64,000 nt of DNA from Aequorivita sp. HC6-5 (GTDB lineage: Bacteria; Bacteroidota; Bacteroidia; Flavobacteriales; Flavobacteriaceae), in the NCBI GenBank assembly GCA_905182755.1, contig CAJJCS010000005.1, positions 284,640 through 348,639 of the forward strand, given 5' to 3'. Both the position numbers and the translations under genes were made by a program. Position 1 is the first letter of the stretch. Each line of letters opens with the position of its first letter. The notes beneath the pieces were generated by a model that was not told where the DNA came from, ran no database searches, and saw nothing but the letters and a program-made list of their open reading frames with translations. Below are positions 39,352-52,532 of this stretch, piece by piece.

Positions 39352-40798
39352 ATGGAAAAAACGATTGATGAAAATGTGCAAGGCAATGCCCTTGATGTCA
39401 CTCCCAAAAACAACAATACAAAGAAATTGTTCATAGAGAGTTATGGCTGCGCCATGAATTTTAGTGATAGCGAGGTGGTGGCTTCCATTTTAAGTAAACA
39501 AGGATACAACACCACTCAAATACTAGAAGAAGCAGATTTGGTGTTAGTAAACACCTGTTCTATTAGAGATAAGGCAGAACAAACTGTTCGCAAGCGATTA
39601 GAGAAATACAACGCCGTAAAGAGAGATCACAACCCAAAAATGAAAGTTGGTGTTTTGGGCTGTATGGCAGAGCGCTTGAAAGAAAAATTTCTAGACCAGG
39701 AGAAAATAGTAGACATGGTGGTTGGCCCTGATGCTTATAAAGACATTCCTAACCTTCTGGCAGAAGTAGAAGATGGAAAAGATGCTGTAAATGTAATTCT
39801 ATCTAAAGAAGAAACCTATGGAGATATTTCTCCGGTAAGATTAAACAGTAACGGTATCAATGCCCTGGTGAGTATCACCAGAGGATGTGATAATATGTGC
39901 ACCTTTTGTGTGGTGCCCTTTACCCGCGGGAGAGAGCGAAGCCGTGACCCTAGAAGCATTTTAGAAGAAATTAATGAGCTGTCTGTAAAAGGCTATAAAG
40001 AAATCACCTTATTAGGGCAAAATGTGGACAGCTACCTTTGGTATGGTGGGGGGCTAAAAAAAGAGTTTAAAAATGCCACAGAAATGCAAAAGGCTACGGC
40101 CATTTCTTTTTCGCAGCTACTAGATCAAGTAGCCACCGCGCAGCCCCATATGAGAGTTCGCTTCTCTACCTCAAACCCACAAGACATGACCCAGGATGTG
40201 TTTGTAGTTATGGCAAAACACAAAAATATTTGCAATCATGTACACTTGCCTGTGCAAAGCGGTAGTGATCGTATTTTAAAAGAAATGAACCGCCAGCATA
40301 CCGTAGCGCAGTATATTACACTTGTAGATAAGCTTAAAGAAATACTGCCAGATTGCAGCATTTCTCAAGATTTAATTACTGGGTTCCCCTCAGAAACAGA
40401 AGCAGATCATCAAGACACATCTGGCCCTAATGCAACAAGTAAAGTTTGCTTTTGGATACATGTACAAATACTCTGAAAGACCCGGGACGATGGCCGCTAG
40501 AAAGTTTGAAGATGACATCCCAGAGGCCACTAAAAAAAGAAGACTGACAGAAATAGTTGAGGCCCAGCGTGCCCACGGAGCTTACAGAACTCAAGAGTTT
40601 GTTGGCAAGACTACCGAGGTACTCATTGAGCGTTCTTCTAAGAAAAATCAAGACCAATGGAGTGGTAGAAACCAGCAAAGTATTGTTGTGGTGTTTCCTA
40701 AAGAGACCTACCAACCTGGAGATCTTGTAAATGTAAAAATTATACGCTGCACAAGTGCTACACTAATTGGCCAGGCAGTTGGTTTGAGTAAAGCATAA
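39352..40798 (+). CDS. miaB: tRNA-2-methylthio-N6-dimethylallyladenosine synthase MiaB (frameshifted)
   Basis: About 481 residues after repair. The N-terminal methylthiotransferase domain is [15 protein letters not shown], with Cys also in NTCSIRDKA and VLGCMAERL. The radical-SAM motif is [22 protein letters not shown]. The frame breaks after [13 protein letters not shown] near 40418 (one extra base) and resumes [23 protein letters not shown], ending in a TRAM domain. It adds a methylthio group to i6A37 of tRNAs using two 4Fe-4S clusters. It is the first gene of a conserved cluster leading to groESL. Confidence 0.95.
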
Positions 40799-40819
40799 GG
40801 ACAGAAAAAAATAAAACCT

Positions 40820-42104
40820 ATGGAAAGTGTACAAGCAACAAAGCAACGATTTGGAATTATAGGAAATGATCCTAAACTTAATCGTGCCATAGAAAAAGCA
40901 ATTCAAGTTTCGCCCACAGATATTTCAGTACTAGTTACCGGAGAAAGTGGTGTTGGAAAAGAAAGCGTGCCTAAAATTATACATGCGCTGTCTCACAGAA
41001 AACACGGAAAATACATTGCCGTGAACTGCGGCGCAATACCAGAGGGAACCATCGATAGTGAACTCTTTGGACATGAAAAAGGAGCCTTTACAGGAGCCTC
41101 TGCAACCCGTAGCGGTTATTTTGAGGTGGCAGATGGTGGAACTATTTTTTTAGATGAAGTTGGAGAATTGCCCCTGCCTACCCAGGTAAGACTATTACGG
41201 GTATTAGAAAATGGGGAGTTTTTAAAGGTTGGGTCTTCCAAAATACAAAAAACAGATGTACGCATTGTAGCGGCCACCAACGTAAAAATAGTGGAGGCCA
41301 TTGAAAAAGGAAATTTTAGAGAAGATTTATTTTACCGTCTAAGTACCGTAGACATTAACCTTCCTCCACTTCGTGAGCGGTCTGAAGATATTCATTTATT
41401 GTTTCGGAAATTTGCTAGTGATTTTGCTCAAAAATATAAAATGCCTACCCTGCGTCTTGATCAAAGCGCTATAGATTTATTATTAAAATATCGCTGGAGC
41501 GGAAACATAAGACAGCTAAGAAATGTGGCAGAACAAATATCTGTGCTAGAGCAACAGCGAGAAATAAACGCGGCTACTTTAAGCCAGTACTTGCCAAACA
41601 TGTCTAGCAATTTGCCTGCGGTTATTAGCACTAAAAAAAGCAGAAGGAGATTTCTCTAATGAAAGAGAAATACTTTACAAGGTTTTATTTGATATGCAAC
41701 GAGATGTAAACGATCTTAAAAAGCTTACCATGGAACTCATGAAAACTGGAAATGCAAATAAAGTACAAGAAGAAAACTCTTCTCTTATAAAGAAGATATA
41801 CAGCCAAGAGCAAAACAATGAGGCGGTGCTTGCAGCCATTGTTGAAGAGGAGCCAAACGGCAATCCTATGGCTAACAAAGTAGAAGTTCTCGATATGCCA
41901 AATAGTGACGCTGAGCTTAGAAAAGGAAATTATGATTTTGTAGAAGATGTCAAAGAAGAAGAAAGTTTGTCTTTGCAAGAAAAAGAACTAGAGCTGATAA
42001 AAAAATCATTAGAAAAATATGATGGTAAACGAAAAGATGCTGCAGATGAACTTGGCATCTCTGAACGCACATTATATCGAAAAATCAAACAATATGATTT
42101 GTAA
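40820..42104 (+). CDS. Sigma-54-dependent transcriptional activator without receiver domain (frameshifted)
   Basis: About 427 residues after repair. The AAA+ domain occupies almost all of the first 240 residues: GESGVGKE (Walker A), HEKGAFTGAS (sigma-54 contact loop), GGTIFLDEVGELP (Walker B) and REDLFYRLS. No receiver, GAF or PAS domain precedes it. One extra A in ACTAAAAAAAGC near 41640 breaks the frame before a charged linker. A C-terminal Fis-type helix-turn-helix (DAADELGISERTLYRKIKQYDL) follows. The gene sits 21 bp after miaB and 62 bp before lptE, an arrangement conserved in Flavobacteriia, so it is probably co-transcribed. Its targets are unknown. Confidence 0.92.
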
Positions 42105-42166
42105 TGTAAAATAGTATCTTTGAATACCTAAGACACAAATCTTGCTTTTGTATTAACAACCATTGT

Positions 42167-42682
42167 ATGTTAAAAAAAGGAATCTCATTTTTTATTTTTT
42201 TAATCCTTAGCACCGCTATAACAGGATGTGGTATCTATTCTTTTACAGGAGCAGATATTGATTACAGCAAGACCAAATCATTTCAAGTAAATTACTTTCA
42301 AAACAACGCTGCTATTGTAGAGCCTGGTATGGCAAGAGAGTTTACCCAGCAGCTTCAAAATCTTCTACTAAACCAAACTAGCCTAGATTTAGTTAACAGT
42401 GGTGGAGATCTTATCTATGAAGGCGAAATTACAGAGTATTATATCGCGCCCATTACAGCAACCTCACAAAACACAGCTGCACAAAACAGGTTAACCATAA
42501 GTATTAATGTGCGTTTTTTTAATAAAAACAGTGAAGAAAAAGGCTTTGAACAACGCTTTTCATTTTACAAAGATTACACCGGGCAAAGCTTGTTGACAGG
42601 CTCAGAACTAGATGATGCTTTAAATGAAATTTTTGAGCGTATCACTCAAGATATATTTAATAAATCACTCGCAAACTGGTAA
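42167..42682 (+). CDS. lptE: LptE-like LPS assembly lipoprotein
   Basis: A 171-residue lipoprotein: signal peptide with lipobox AITGCGIYSF. The mature part starts with the Gly-x-Tyr-Ser-Phe-x-Gly pattern of Bacteroidota LptE proteins and contains DLVNSGGDLIYEGEITEYYI and a C-terminal ERITQDIFNKSLANW helix. LptE plugs the LptD barrel that inserts lipopolysaccharide in the outer membrane. The name rests on family pattern and position upstream of secG. The downstream gene starts 4 bp after the stop. Confidence 0.82.
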   Translation: MLKKGISFFIFLILSTAITGCGIYSFTGADIDYSKTKSFQVNYFQNNAAIVEPGMAREFTQQLQNLLLNQTSLDLVNSGGDLIYEGEITEYYIAPITATSQNTAAQNRLTISINVRFFNKNSEEKGFEQRFSFYKDYTGQSLLTGSELDDALNEIFERITQDIFNKSLANW

Positions 42683-42686
42683 TATT

Positions 42687-43613
42687 TTGAACACACAAAA
42701 CTATACCTTATTACTAGCAGACCCCCAGCAAATAACAAAGCAGGCACTCCCCGATTTGGTTGAAGTTATTGACACCTACCCCTACTTCCAAAGCGCGAGA
42801 GCATTATGGCTAAAGGGTTTAAAAAACCAAGAGAGTTTTAGATATAACGACGCCCTTAAACTTACGGCGGCCCATACCACCAATAGAGACATATTATTTG
42901 AGTTTATTACCTCAGAGAGCTTTGAGCAGGATCAAATTTCATTGCAAATTTTAAGCAACGACCAGGCCATTGGACAGTATGATATTGAAATTGGTGAGGA
43001 TCTTTCTCAAACCATTGATACAGAACAAAAGCAAGAACAGAAACAGGCTCTAGAAGATGCTGAAGCGGTCTTACATCCAAACTTATTTGAAAAGAAAATA
43101 GCAGATATAGAACAGATGATTGCTGTATCCCAGGAATTTTCAAACAAAGAAGATATTTCAAAAAGTGCTAATGAGAAGCAAGCTGCCTCAAGCCAGCTAG
43201 GAATTGACACTCCGCTTGCCTTTTCAAAAAAAGACAGGCATTCTTTTTCTCAGTGGCTTCAATTAACTACTGCCACCCCTATTGTACGAGAAGAAATAAA
43301 AGAGCAAAAGCCCTCGCACACAACAAAAGAAAAAGAGCACAAGAATGATTTGATTGAAAAATTCATCAACGAAAAGCCGAAAATTAAATCATTAAAAAAT
43401 AGCCCTCAACAACAAAACACAACACAAGAAGACTCAAAGCCCTCAAACTCCTTGATGACAGAGACTTTGGCTAAAGTATATCTGCAGCAAAAAAACTATA
43501 AAAAGGCAATTCAAGCTTATAAAATATTAATTTTGAAAAATCCCGAAAAAAGTGGTTTCTTTGCAGACCAAATTAGAGCAGTAGAAAAACTGATAAACAC
43601 AGAAGCATCATGA
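42687..43613 (+). CDS. TPR-containing protein of the lptE-secG cluster
   Basis: About 308 residues if translation begins at the TTG at 42687, directly after the lptE stop. The open frame continues upstream inside lptE but without homologous character. The N-terminal 110 residues (YTLLLADPQQITKQALPDLVEVIDTYPYFQSARALWLKGL) form a conserved helical region. The middle is long, charged and low in complexity, and the C-terminus carries one tetratricopeptide repeat (AKVYLQQKNYKKAIQAYKILILKNP). There is no signal peptide, so it is cytoplasmic. The function is unknown. It overlaps secG by 4 bp and must be co-translated with it. Confidence 0.8.
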   Translation: MNTQNYTLLLADPQQITKQALPDLVEVIDTYPYFQSARALWLKGLKNQESFRYNDALKLTAAHTTNRDILFEFITSESFEQDQISLQILSNDQAIGQYDIEIGEDLSQTIDTEQKQEQKQALEDAEAVLHPNLFEKKIADIEQMIAVSQEFSNKEDISKSANEKQAASSQLGIDTPLAFSKKDRHSFSQWLQLTTATPIVREEIKEQKPSHTTKEKEHKNDLIEKFINEKPKIKSLKNSPQQQNTTQEDSKPSNSLMTETLAKVYLQQKNYKKAIQAYKILILKNPEKSGFFADQIRAVEKLINTEAS

Positions 43614-43936
43614 GTACTTTTACAATATTTTTAATTTTAATTATTTTCGTAGCATTTTTGCTAATAGTAGTAATAATGGTTCAAAACCCAAAAGGTGGCG
43701 GATTATCTTCTTCTTTTGGAGGTGGAGGATCCACACAAATGGGTGGTGTACAAAAAACCACAGATTTTTTGGACAAGTCTACATGGACCCTTGGAGGTTT
43801 ATTACTTGTGTTAATTTTACTATCAAGCATTCCTCTTGTAGGGAGCATTGAAACACAACAATCAAGTATTCAAGATACAGAGGTGATACAAACCGCATTA
43901 CCAACACCGGATAACGCTCCTGTAGATACGCCATAA
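43610..43936 (+). CDS. secG: Protein translocase subunit SecG
   Basis: A 108-residue membrane protein with two hydrophobic helices separated by the Gly-rich SecG loop VQNPKGGGLSSSFGGGGSTQMGGVQKTTDFLDKSTW. It belongs to the SecYEG channel of the inner membrane. The C-terminus is a short acidic tail as in other Bacteroidota. It ends the transcription unit with a strong terminator at 43954-43991. Confidence 0.95.
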   Translation: MSTFTIFLILIIFVAFLLIVVIMVQNPKGGGLSSSFGGGGSTQMGGVQKTTDFLDKSTWTLGGLLLVLILLSSIPLVGSIETQQSSIQDTEVIQTALPTPDNAPVDTP

Positions 43937-43953
43937 AAAACACCATAACACTT

Positions 43954-43991
43954 AAAAAAAATGTCAGCTTGTCACTAAGCTGGCATTTTTT
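43954..43991 (+). terminator. Terminator behind secG
   Basis: AAAAAATGTCAGCTT and AAGCTGGCATTTTTT pair with one G-T wobble around a short loop, followed by more T. It separates the miaB-secG unit from groESL. Confidence 0.88.
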
Positions 43992-44115
43992 ATTTTTATA
44001 GCTATAAAAATGTCAGTTTTAAGGTGTTGGCATACTTTCTGCCAATAGTTACTTATAATAAAAACAACGTCTAATACAATTTTTGCTTTTGCAGAAATTA
44101 AAAACTAATATAATA

Positions 44116-44392
44116 ATGGGATTAAAAATTCAACCTCTTTCAGATAGAGTCGTGGTAACACCTCAAGCGGCAGAAACAAAAACAGCCTCTGGATTATACA
44201 TACCAGATAGCGCTAAAGAAAAACCACAACAAGGCATCGATCGCTGCTGTAGGAAATGGAAAAAAAGACCACAAGATGACAGTAAAAGTTGGTGATACTG
44301 TACTGTATGGTAAATATGCTGGCACAGAATTAAAGCTAGATGGAAAAGAGTATTTAATTATGCGCGAGGAAGACATCCTTGCAATAATCTAA
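44116..44392 (+). CDS. groES: Co-chaperonin GroES (frameshifted)
   Basis: 91 residues when repaired. The start [20 protein letters not shown] and [19 protein letters not shown] are in frame. Then one extra base in GGCATCGATCGC near 44240 throws the frame. With it removed the protein continues [11 protein letters not shown] and on to [36 protein letters not shown]. GroES caps the GroEL cavity and is essential, so the break must be an error in the sequence. groEL follows after 68 bp. Confidence 0.96.
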
Positions 44393-44454
44393 CTATAAAA
44401 GGTAACAATTATTAACTACTATAAACCCCGTGTTTAAGGGGTTATCAAAATTAA

Positions 44455-46089
<1,635 letters not shown>

Positions 46090-46107
46090 CAATACGTTTT
46101 TCATACA

Positions 46108-46144
46108 TAAAAAACTCCTTACTGTTTGTAAGGAGTTTTTTTTT
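46108..46144 (+). terminator. Terminator behind groEL
   Basis: AAAAAACTCCTTAC and GTAAGGAGTTTTTTTTT form a stem with a 5-nt loop 19 bp past the groEL stop. It may also serve the convergent MFS gene. Confidence 0.92.
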
Positions 46145-46231
46145 GCGCCATTTTGAAGGCTTATAAGTTGCGCCTCAAGTTATTTACAGGGGATAGTCTT
46201 ACTTATAAGTAAGGCTAATGAAAAATGTCAA

Positions 46232-47915
46232 TTAAGCATTTTTCTGGTGAAGGCTTCCTACTTTTTGAGCAAAGAAAGCTAAGTATGCAAAGCACAAGAT
46301 GCAAATAATGTAAGACTCGTGTATCCCTATAATATCAGCCAATTTTCCTTGAATGGGCGGAATAATAGCTCCACCTAAAATCATCATTACTAGAAATGCA
46401 GAACCTTGCGAGGTATATTTTCCTAACCCTTTTATACTTAAAGAAAATATAGAAGGCCACATAATAGAGCAAAACAAACCTCCGCTTAAAAAGGCATAAA
46501 TTGCTATATTACCTGAAGTAAATAGCCCTACAAGCATCGCTGCCATGCCTAATATACCAAATATTTTAAGTGTTCTTGCTGGGTTGTCTTTTCCGAGAAA
46601 GAAACCTATTATTTGCAAGGCAACACATGCAGAAAATCCAAGACAAATGAACTACTTCAAATTCTGCTAAGTAAATAGCCAATAGAATTACCCCAAAAGC
46701 AACATAAGGAACCACTATATAAAGTATTTTTTTTAATCCTTCGGCTGGATTAAATACTGCTATGGCACCAGCCCATCTACCTATCATTAAGCCTCCCCAA
46801 TAAAGAGAAATATATGGAGCCACCTCTGACTCTGTAAGGCTACCAAAAGCTTTGGTCATTAACAGTTCTCCTAGATTACTTCCTATAGAAACCTCTACTC
46901 CAACATAGGTGAAAATAGCCAACATCCCAAGCACTAGTTGAGGATACTGCATGGCTCCCCAGCCCTTAGGATTTGACTTAGCCATTTTATTGGCTCCTAA
47001 TAAACCTCCTACAATAGCCAAAAGGCCGATAGCTGAAAGAATTAAAATTAAATGATCTGCTTTATCGTCTAACTTGGCCCCTGGAGCCAACCCTGAATAT
47101 TGTCTAAACACAAAAAAGAAAACAACAATTAGTATTACTGTAATTGCAATTAGAGTGTTTAATGCCTTTTTAGCACCTATAAAATTTGCGTCTGCTTTTG
47201 CATCTGGTAACTTATTAGAAAACTTAAATAAGGCCGCAGACAAAAGAAATAGAAGCCCCACTCCTACATAAAGATATTGAACAGAAGATAAGGTTATGGT
47301 CTGGTTTGAAATAGACGCTGCTATATCTGCCTTAGCCGCAGTTCCAAACAACACTGCGCCCACTATTAAAGGACCAACAGTTGTGCCTAAAGAATTAATT
47401 CCTCCAGCTAGGTTTAATCTATGAGAGCCTGTTTCTGGATCACCTAAAGCTACTGCAAAAGGATTCGCAGCTGTCTGCTGCAATGAAAATCCTAGGGCTA
47501 CAATGAACAATGCACCCAAAATAAAGGCGAAGGCAGACGAATCTCCTGGATCAGCGCCATTGACTGCCAATATCATGGCTCCAGCTCCTACGGCAGATAA
47601 AATCAACCCTTTAACAATTCCGCTTTTGAATCCCCATTTATTCATTATGTCAGTCTTTTTTAGACTAGACACCACAAATAACATAAGCGCTCCCATATAG
47701 TATGCACCATAAAAAGCAAAATCTATTAATTGACTCTGAAACTGGTCTAAATTAAAATAGGTTTTACAAAACGGAATCAATACACCGTTTCCAGCAGCTA
47801 TAAATCCCCAAAAGAAAAATACAGTTACTAGTGTTGCCAGTGCACCATTATAATTAGTGGCCTTGTCTGAGGACAGATCATCAGGTAGATTTTCTGAATT
47901 TTTAGAATCTTTCAT
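46232..47915 (-). CDS. Sugar MFS transporter, FucP-like (frameshifted)
   Basis: About 560 residues from the ATG at 47915 ([15 protein letters not shown]). It is a polytopic membrane protein with 12 or more hydrophobic helices. [45 protein letters not shown] is the characteristic start of the FucP/GlcP family, and [32 protein letters not shown] is the conserved middle. The last 125 residues are in another frame because of one extra base near 46630, where [15 protein letters not shown] should be continuous. TATGTTTG (complement of 47937-47944) is a good -7 element. The substrate is probably a hexose or N-acetylhexosamine, imported with protons. Confidence 0.9.
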
Positions 47916-47948
47916 TTGTGTAATTAATTTGAGTTTCAAACATAAACA

Positions 47949-47985
47949 AAAAGGCAAAACATATATATATGTTTCGCCTTTTTTA
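47949..47985 (-). terminator. Terminator of the T9SS gene at 48038-51175
   Basis: AAAAAGGCAAAACATATAT and ATATATGTTTCGCCTTTTTT form a long stem with one mismatch pair and flanking A/T runs, located 53 bp past the stop of the T9SS gene in minus-strand sense. Confidence 0.85.
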
Positions 47986-48037
47986 TCTAAAACAGGCAGC
48001 ATGTTTTAAATGCTGCTTGTTTAGTGTTTCACAGATA

Positions 48038-51000
48038 CTAGTGTACCACTATTTTTTTAGTGAATACTTGGTTTCCTGATTTTAATTGTATGATATACAA
48101 GCCACTTACTAGGCCTTGGGTAGAGATAGTCTGGGTTGCAGTTGCTGGGTTTAACGCTTTTTCACGCACTGTCATTCCTAGTATGTTAAATATGGTAGCG
48201 TTTAACTGTCCTAACTCTGGAGTGATACCAGCTATGGTAACAAAGCTGTCTGTGTTTGCTTTGTATACATTTAAGGCGTTTATACCAAGGGTATCTCCAT
48301 TAGAGAGTACGCTGTTGTCTTTAAAGACAATAAAGAATCTATCTACACCGCTAAGATTACTTTGAGCTGTTAGCTCAAAGTCCCCATCTTTTAGTGAAGT
48401 AAGGGTCCCGTTTAAGGTATCTTCTAGATATACAGAGATATCTTGAGGCAGTTCCATATCTGCAATACTAATAGTAAAGGCCTGTCCTGCATTTTGTCTT
48501 ATCTCTAGAGGCACTCTGGTGTTTTGCATAGCATCCATACCCATAGCGTTTATTGCAAAAGCTGTTTCTTGGCTTCCTTGGGCAAGTCTTGTACTTAATT
48601 TTGTTGACTGGTTGTATGCTCCTGCATCATATCCAGGATCAAGACCTAGAGAAAGACCATCTCTAAAGTAGAAATTGGTTGCTGCTCTTTCTATCTCACC
48701 ATTATAAAGCTTTAATCCTACATTGTAAGTAAGAAGCTGTGGTCCTGAAACAAAATCTCCAGTTCCTGTAGTAGTACGCATAGCAGCTGTAAAATCAAGA
48801 GCGGCATCTGATGTGCTTGCTGCAGCTACCCAAAATCCTTGACCAGGAGCTATTGAAAAAGCACCTGAAAGCTCATTGTAAATATCGTAATCAGAGCCAT
48901 TCCAACCATATACAGCCAAACGCTCATTATCAATAACAGTGCTGTTTGCATCTATAAAGTTAGTAACTCCTGCAGCAGTATTTCCTGATATATATGAAGG
49001 GAAAGGGTTTGATACCAAATTCCATCTTCTACCTCCGGCGCCGTTTGCATGGTTGTTAACAATATTGATGCTTTGAGATGTAGTTTCCATAGCACCAGTA
49101 AAGGCTACTGTAGTTCCAGCTGTACCACCTGATGGAGGTGGAGGCAGATCCTCTGGTGACATTGCCATTGCATACCCTTGTGCAGGTGTAAAGCTTCCTG
49201 TGTCTGTGTCTGTCTGTAGCATATCTAGTATATTGTCCAGTTGCATTATCATACTGGGCAAATGCATAATCATCACCAAGTACTTGTATGTTGGCTCCAT
49301 TTGCCGTTATAAAATCTGCAATGGTCATCCCGTTAGGAGACTCCTACTAAATCCCAACCGCCACCAAGGGTGTCGTCATATACATTCACATATCTGTTGT
49401 AAACGATATCTCCGCTAGCAGTTCCTTCCACAATTAGAGAAGAAAAATCATCTGCTGTAGAATTTAGAGTAACGCTACCACTGTTGGTAAAATCTCCAGA
49501 AACTGTTAAAGAAGAAGTCTCGTCTATAGTAAGGGTGTTGCCAGAGGCTACAAATAGTGAGTTAACTGCAGCATCTGTACTTATTATAGAAGGCTCATTG
49601 GTAAAGGTACCATCTATAAAGACAATATCACTACTAGTAGGAACAGCTCCTGTGCTCCAGTTTAAGGTGTTATTCCCAGTCACTATTAGTAGTTCCTGTC
49701 CAAGATGTTTCAGTGTTTCCTGGAGTACCTCCGTTAAAAATACTAGCTTGCCAATTAGAAGCCGTCGTAGAGTTATCTGCAGTTGTATCTATAATCTCAT
49801 AACTAGGTCCAGAACCATCGGTGGATGACACATCACCATCATCATAGGCTACAGAATCTATAATAGTTGAAGCAATGTTTTCAAGTGTGATGGTAGCTGC
49901 ACCATTGCTCATATTGTTAGTGTCATTGGTCGATTCTAAAGGGTCTGAAACATTACTATAATCAGGAGTGAAAGGATTATCATTATTAAAGGTTCCATCA
50001 CCATTACTCCCCATTGCTATTGTGATGTAGGTGTTATTTGGAAAGTTTGTAGATGGTGGAAAAGTAAATGTGTTAGTGCCAACATTTAGGGTCCATGTAG
50101 AGATATCTACATCACTGCCATTGCTATTATACAACTCTATCCATTCATCATCTGTGCCTGGTGTATTGTACATAAATTCAGTAATTACAATATTTGGAAA
50201 GTCATCATCCTCATTGGTCACAATAATAGTTTCAGAAAGACCATCGTATGAGTCATCGGAAAGCGTATCATCTATCGCAACTGTGATTGCTACATCTTGA
50301 TTCCCATCTTCAGTTGCATCATCAACCCCAGTGGCGATTATAGTTTGGGAAGTATCCCAATTTGAGCTTGTAAAAGTTAATTGTGATGGCGTCACTGTTA
50401 CTTCTCCAGTATCACCACTTGTTACATTTAATACCACATCGCTGACTGGTGCTGCATTTAAAACGGCAGTAAAGGTTGCTGTAGTTCCAGATTCATTGGT
50501 ATTCCCTGATGAACCACTAAGTGTAATTCCAGCGCCTGATCCGAGCATGATAAAATTAGTTGAATCAAAAGTTTGTGCTGAACCAGAGGTGGCCCAATTA
50601 TTATCATTATATATATTATTTAAATGACCAGGTTTATCATTAGATCCTCTAGAGCCTGTATATACTCCATTATCACCACCAAAATAAACTGCAGTAGTAC
50701 CTATAGCTAGGCCTGAACCGCTTAAAGTTCCAGCATCGCCAGAATCTTCTCCAGCAAAAGCAATAAGAGTATATGTGCCTGAATTATATAAGTTATCAGA
50801 AGTTTGATAAAGGAAAAACCCATCCCCACTGTTACCAAGGGCCATATTTCCAGCTAATTGACTAACTGTCCCACCAACTGACACAGAAGTTTTGGTTAGG
50901 GTAAATACTGATCCAGCCGAAATTGATGGAGTTATCCAAACATAAAAGCCCTCTCCCGAATTAAACGAGTTTCCGTTCCATTCTTCATCAGTAAAGAATA

Positions 51001-51175
51001 CAGATTCTCCTGATGAAACATCTGCTAAAGCAACTAAAAGAATTTCTTCAGTATCTACACCTACTCCAATAATTGCTATATCACCCGCAGATAATGATTG
51101 AGAATTAACTTGGTTTGAGTACAGTGTTGTAAGGAGTAATAATAATGCGGTTTTCAATATATTAAGTGTCTTCAT
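48038..51175 (-). CDS. Large T9SS-sorted surface protein with lamin-tail and Calx-beta-like domains (frameshifted)
   Basis: About 1,040 residues. A signal peptide ends NQVNSQS. The N-terminal 200 residues (LSAGDIAIIGVGVDTEEILLVAL...) are of an uncharacterised Bacteroidota type. Then comes a Calx-beta-like segment (VTVTPSQLTFTSSNWDTSQTI), followed by a lamin-tail domain (IVITEFMYNTPGTDDEWIELYN). The frame breaks near 49680 (extra G), 49340 and 49210 (4-bp duplication). The rest is a long 3' module of beta-strand-rich sequence ending in the sorting domain (NATIFNILGMTVREKA...GLYIIQLKSGNQVFTKKIVVH). This module is nearly identical to that of the gene at 54060. The protein should be exported by type IX secretion. 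Confidence 0.82.
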
Positions 51176-51457
51176 AGAATCTATTTAAAAAATAATGTTG
51201 TGTAAATTATTTGATCTAAAGATAAAAAAATTACCAAGTATTAACACAAATGATGCGTACAATGCAGTTAATTTTAGACAAACAGCTAACAATAAAGCTA
51301 AAGGGTAAAATAGCAAAGTTGTTTTTATGTCGCCTATTAAAAATTTGAAGCAAAGATGTAGCTCTTTTGTAAAGTTGAGGTTACCGCTACATTATCCTTC
51401 TATAACCTTTGAGTTATTTTATGTAGTTTGAGGAAGAAACTTATTTTTTGATTACTC
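51176..51457. other. Intergenic between the nucleotidyltransferase and T9SS genes
   Basis: AT-rich, no gene. On the minus strand TATCTTTA (complement of about 51218-51225) approximates a -7 element for the T9SS gene. No clear terminator for the nucleotidyltransferase gene is visible. Confidence 0.4.
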
Positions 51458-52532
51458 CTAATTTTCTTTTCCAAAAGGCTGGGTCAGTAACAAGTAAAAA
51501 CAACCAAACTCTGTATTTTTTATAGAAAATACATTACACAAAGACCCTAACACATGTTTTAAATACAAGTATGTTTTAATTCTAGTAGTACGTCTATTTA
51601 CTTTTTTGGGATTTGTAAACAGCTCTTTAAACATATTGAGATAGGCTTTTGTTTTTTTTGTTTGGGTATACTCCAAAGAATCTGGATTATTAAATACTTC
51701 CCCGCAGGCCGCCAAAAAACAATGTAGTGGATTATTTAAGCTGCTAATAGTGTTAACTGCATTTTTTGCAGATACTTTTTTAGAGAGTAAAAAAACATCG
51801 TAGGCGTTCCTTAAAGCAATTCTTCTATAGAGAAACCTGTAATCATTTATTTGGCCTGCTAGTATTGTTAAATTAAGCATGTTAGCATCACTAAGCATAG
51901 CAACATTATCTACAACTTGGATACTGCTTTTTATAGTGTCATAGTTAAACTCCTGAGAATATGATTTTCTTAAAAGCTCGCTATGTATCTCTATAGCAGC
52001 AATGTATTCTTTTTTAATTAATCTAGGATAGTGTCTATGCTCTGGCTTCAAGCTTTCGGGATTATCTGTGTAATGATACCCATGCTCTTTTAAAACCTCT
52101 ATTGCTTTTGGGTAGTCTTGGCTAGAAAAAAGAAAATCTATATCACCAACCATTCTTTCTGTAATATCATTATAAAGACCAGCTAGCAAATTGGCAGTTC
52201 CTTTAATAAATATTGGAGTTATATTATGAGATAATAAAAGCGTGTTCAGCTCTTTTGCCTGAAAGATTATTTGCTTGTTTCTATCACGATTTGTATCGGC
52301 AATATGCTCCATAAAATTAAGTAATTCTTGGGGTAAATACTGTTAAAAAACCCTCGCGTTTTAGGGCGCAATACATGGCCGGAAACACGTAATGGCCCGT
52401 ACTTACCTCAACCACAAACTCCCAGTCTATATCGTTTTTTTTGAGGCGCGCTTCTATGATTTGTTTGTTTTTTTTCTCTAAAGAAATCGTCAAACACATG
52501 GCAACAAAATAATAAACGTCTTTATAGCTCAT
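51458..52532 (-). CDS. PF14907-type nucleotidyltransferase (frameshifted)
   Basis: About 357 residues after repair. The first 70 residues (MSYKDVYYFVAMCLTISL ... GFLTVFTP) are the helical N-terminal part. One extra A in CCCCAAGAATTAC near 52325 breaks the frame, which resumes ELLNFMEHIADTNRDRNKQ. The nucleotidyltransferase core is PIFIKGTANLLAGLYNDITERMVGDIDFLF, with the D-x-D metal pair in GDIDFL, followed by the helical C-terminus. This is the uncharacterised family often found in lasso-peptide and other peptide-modification loci. It overlaps the kinase-like gene by 11 bp, so the two are translationally coupled. Confidence 0.82.

Noticed and set aside
44230..44250. Non-functional groES implying a reduced chaperonin system
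   Set aside because: groEL is intact and the groES C-terminal half is perfectly conserved in the next frame, so a one-base sequencing insertion explains it.
44424..44443. CIRCE-type heat-shock operator at groESL
   Set aside because: The small stem lies between groES and groEL rather than upstream, and it lacks the 9-9-9 TTAGCACTC inverted repeat.
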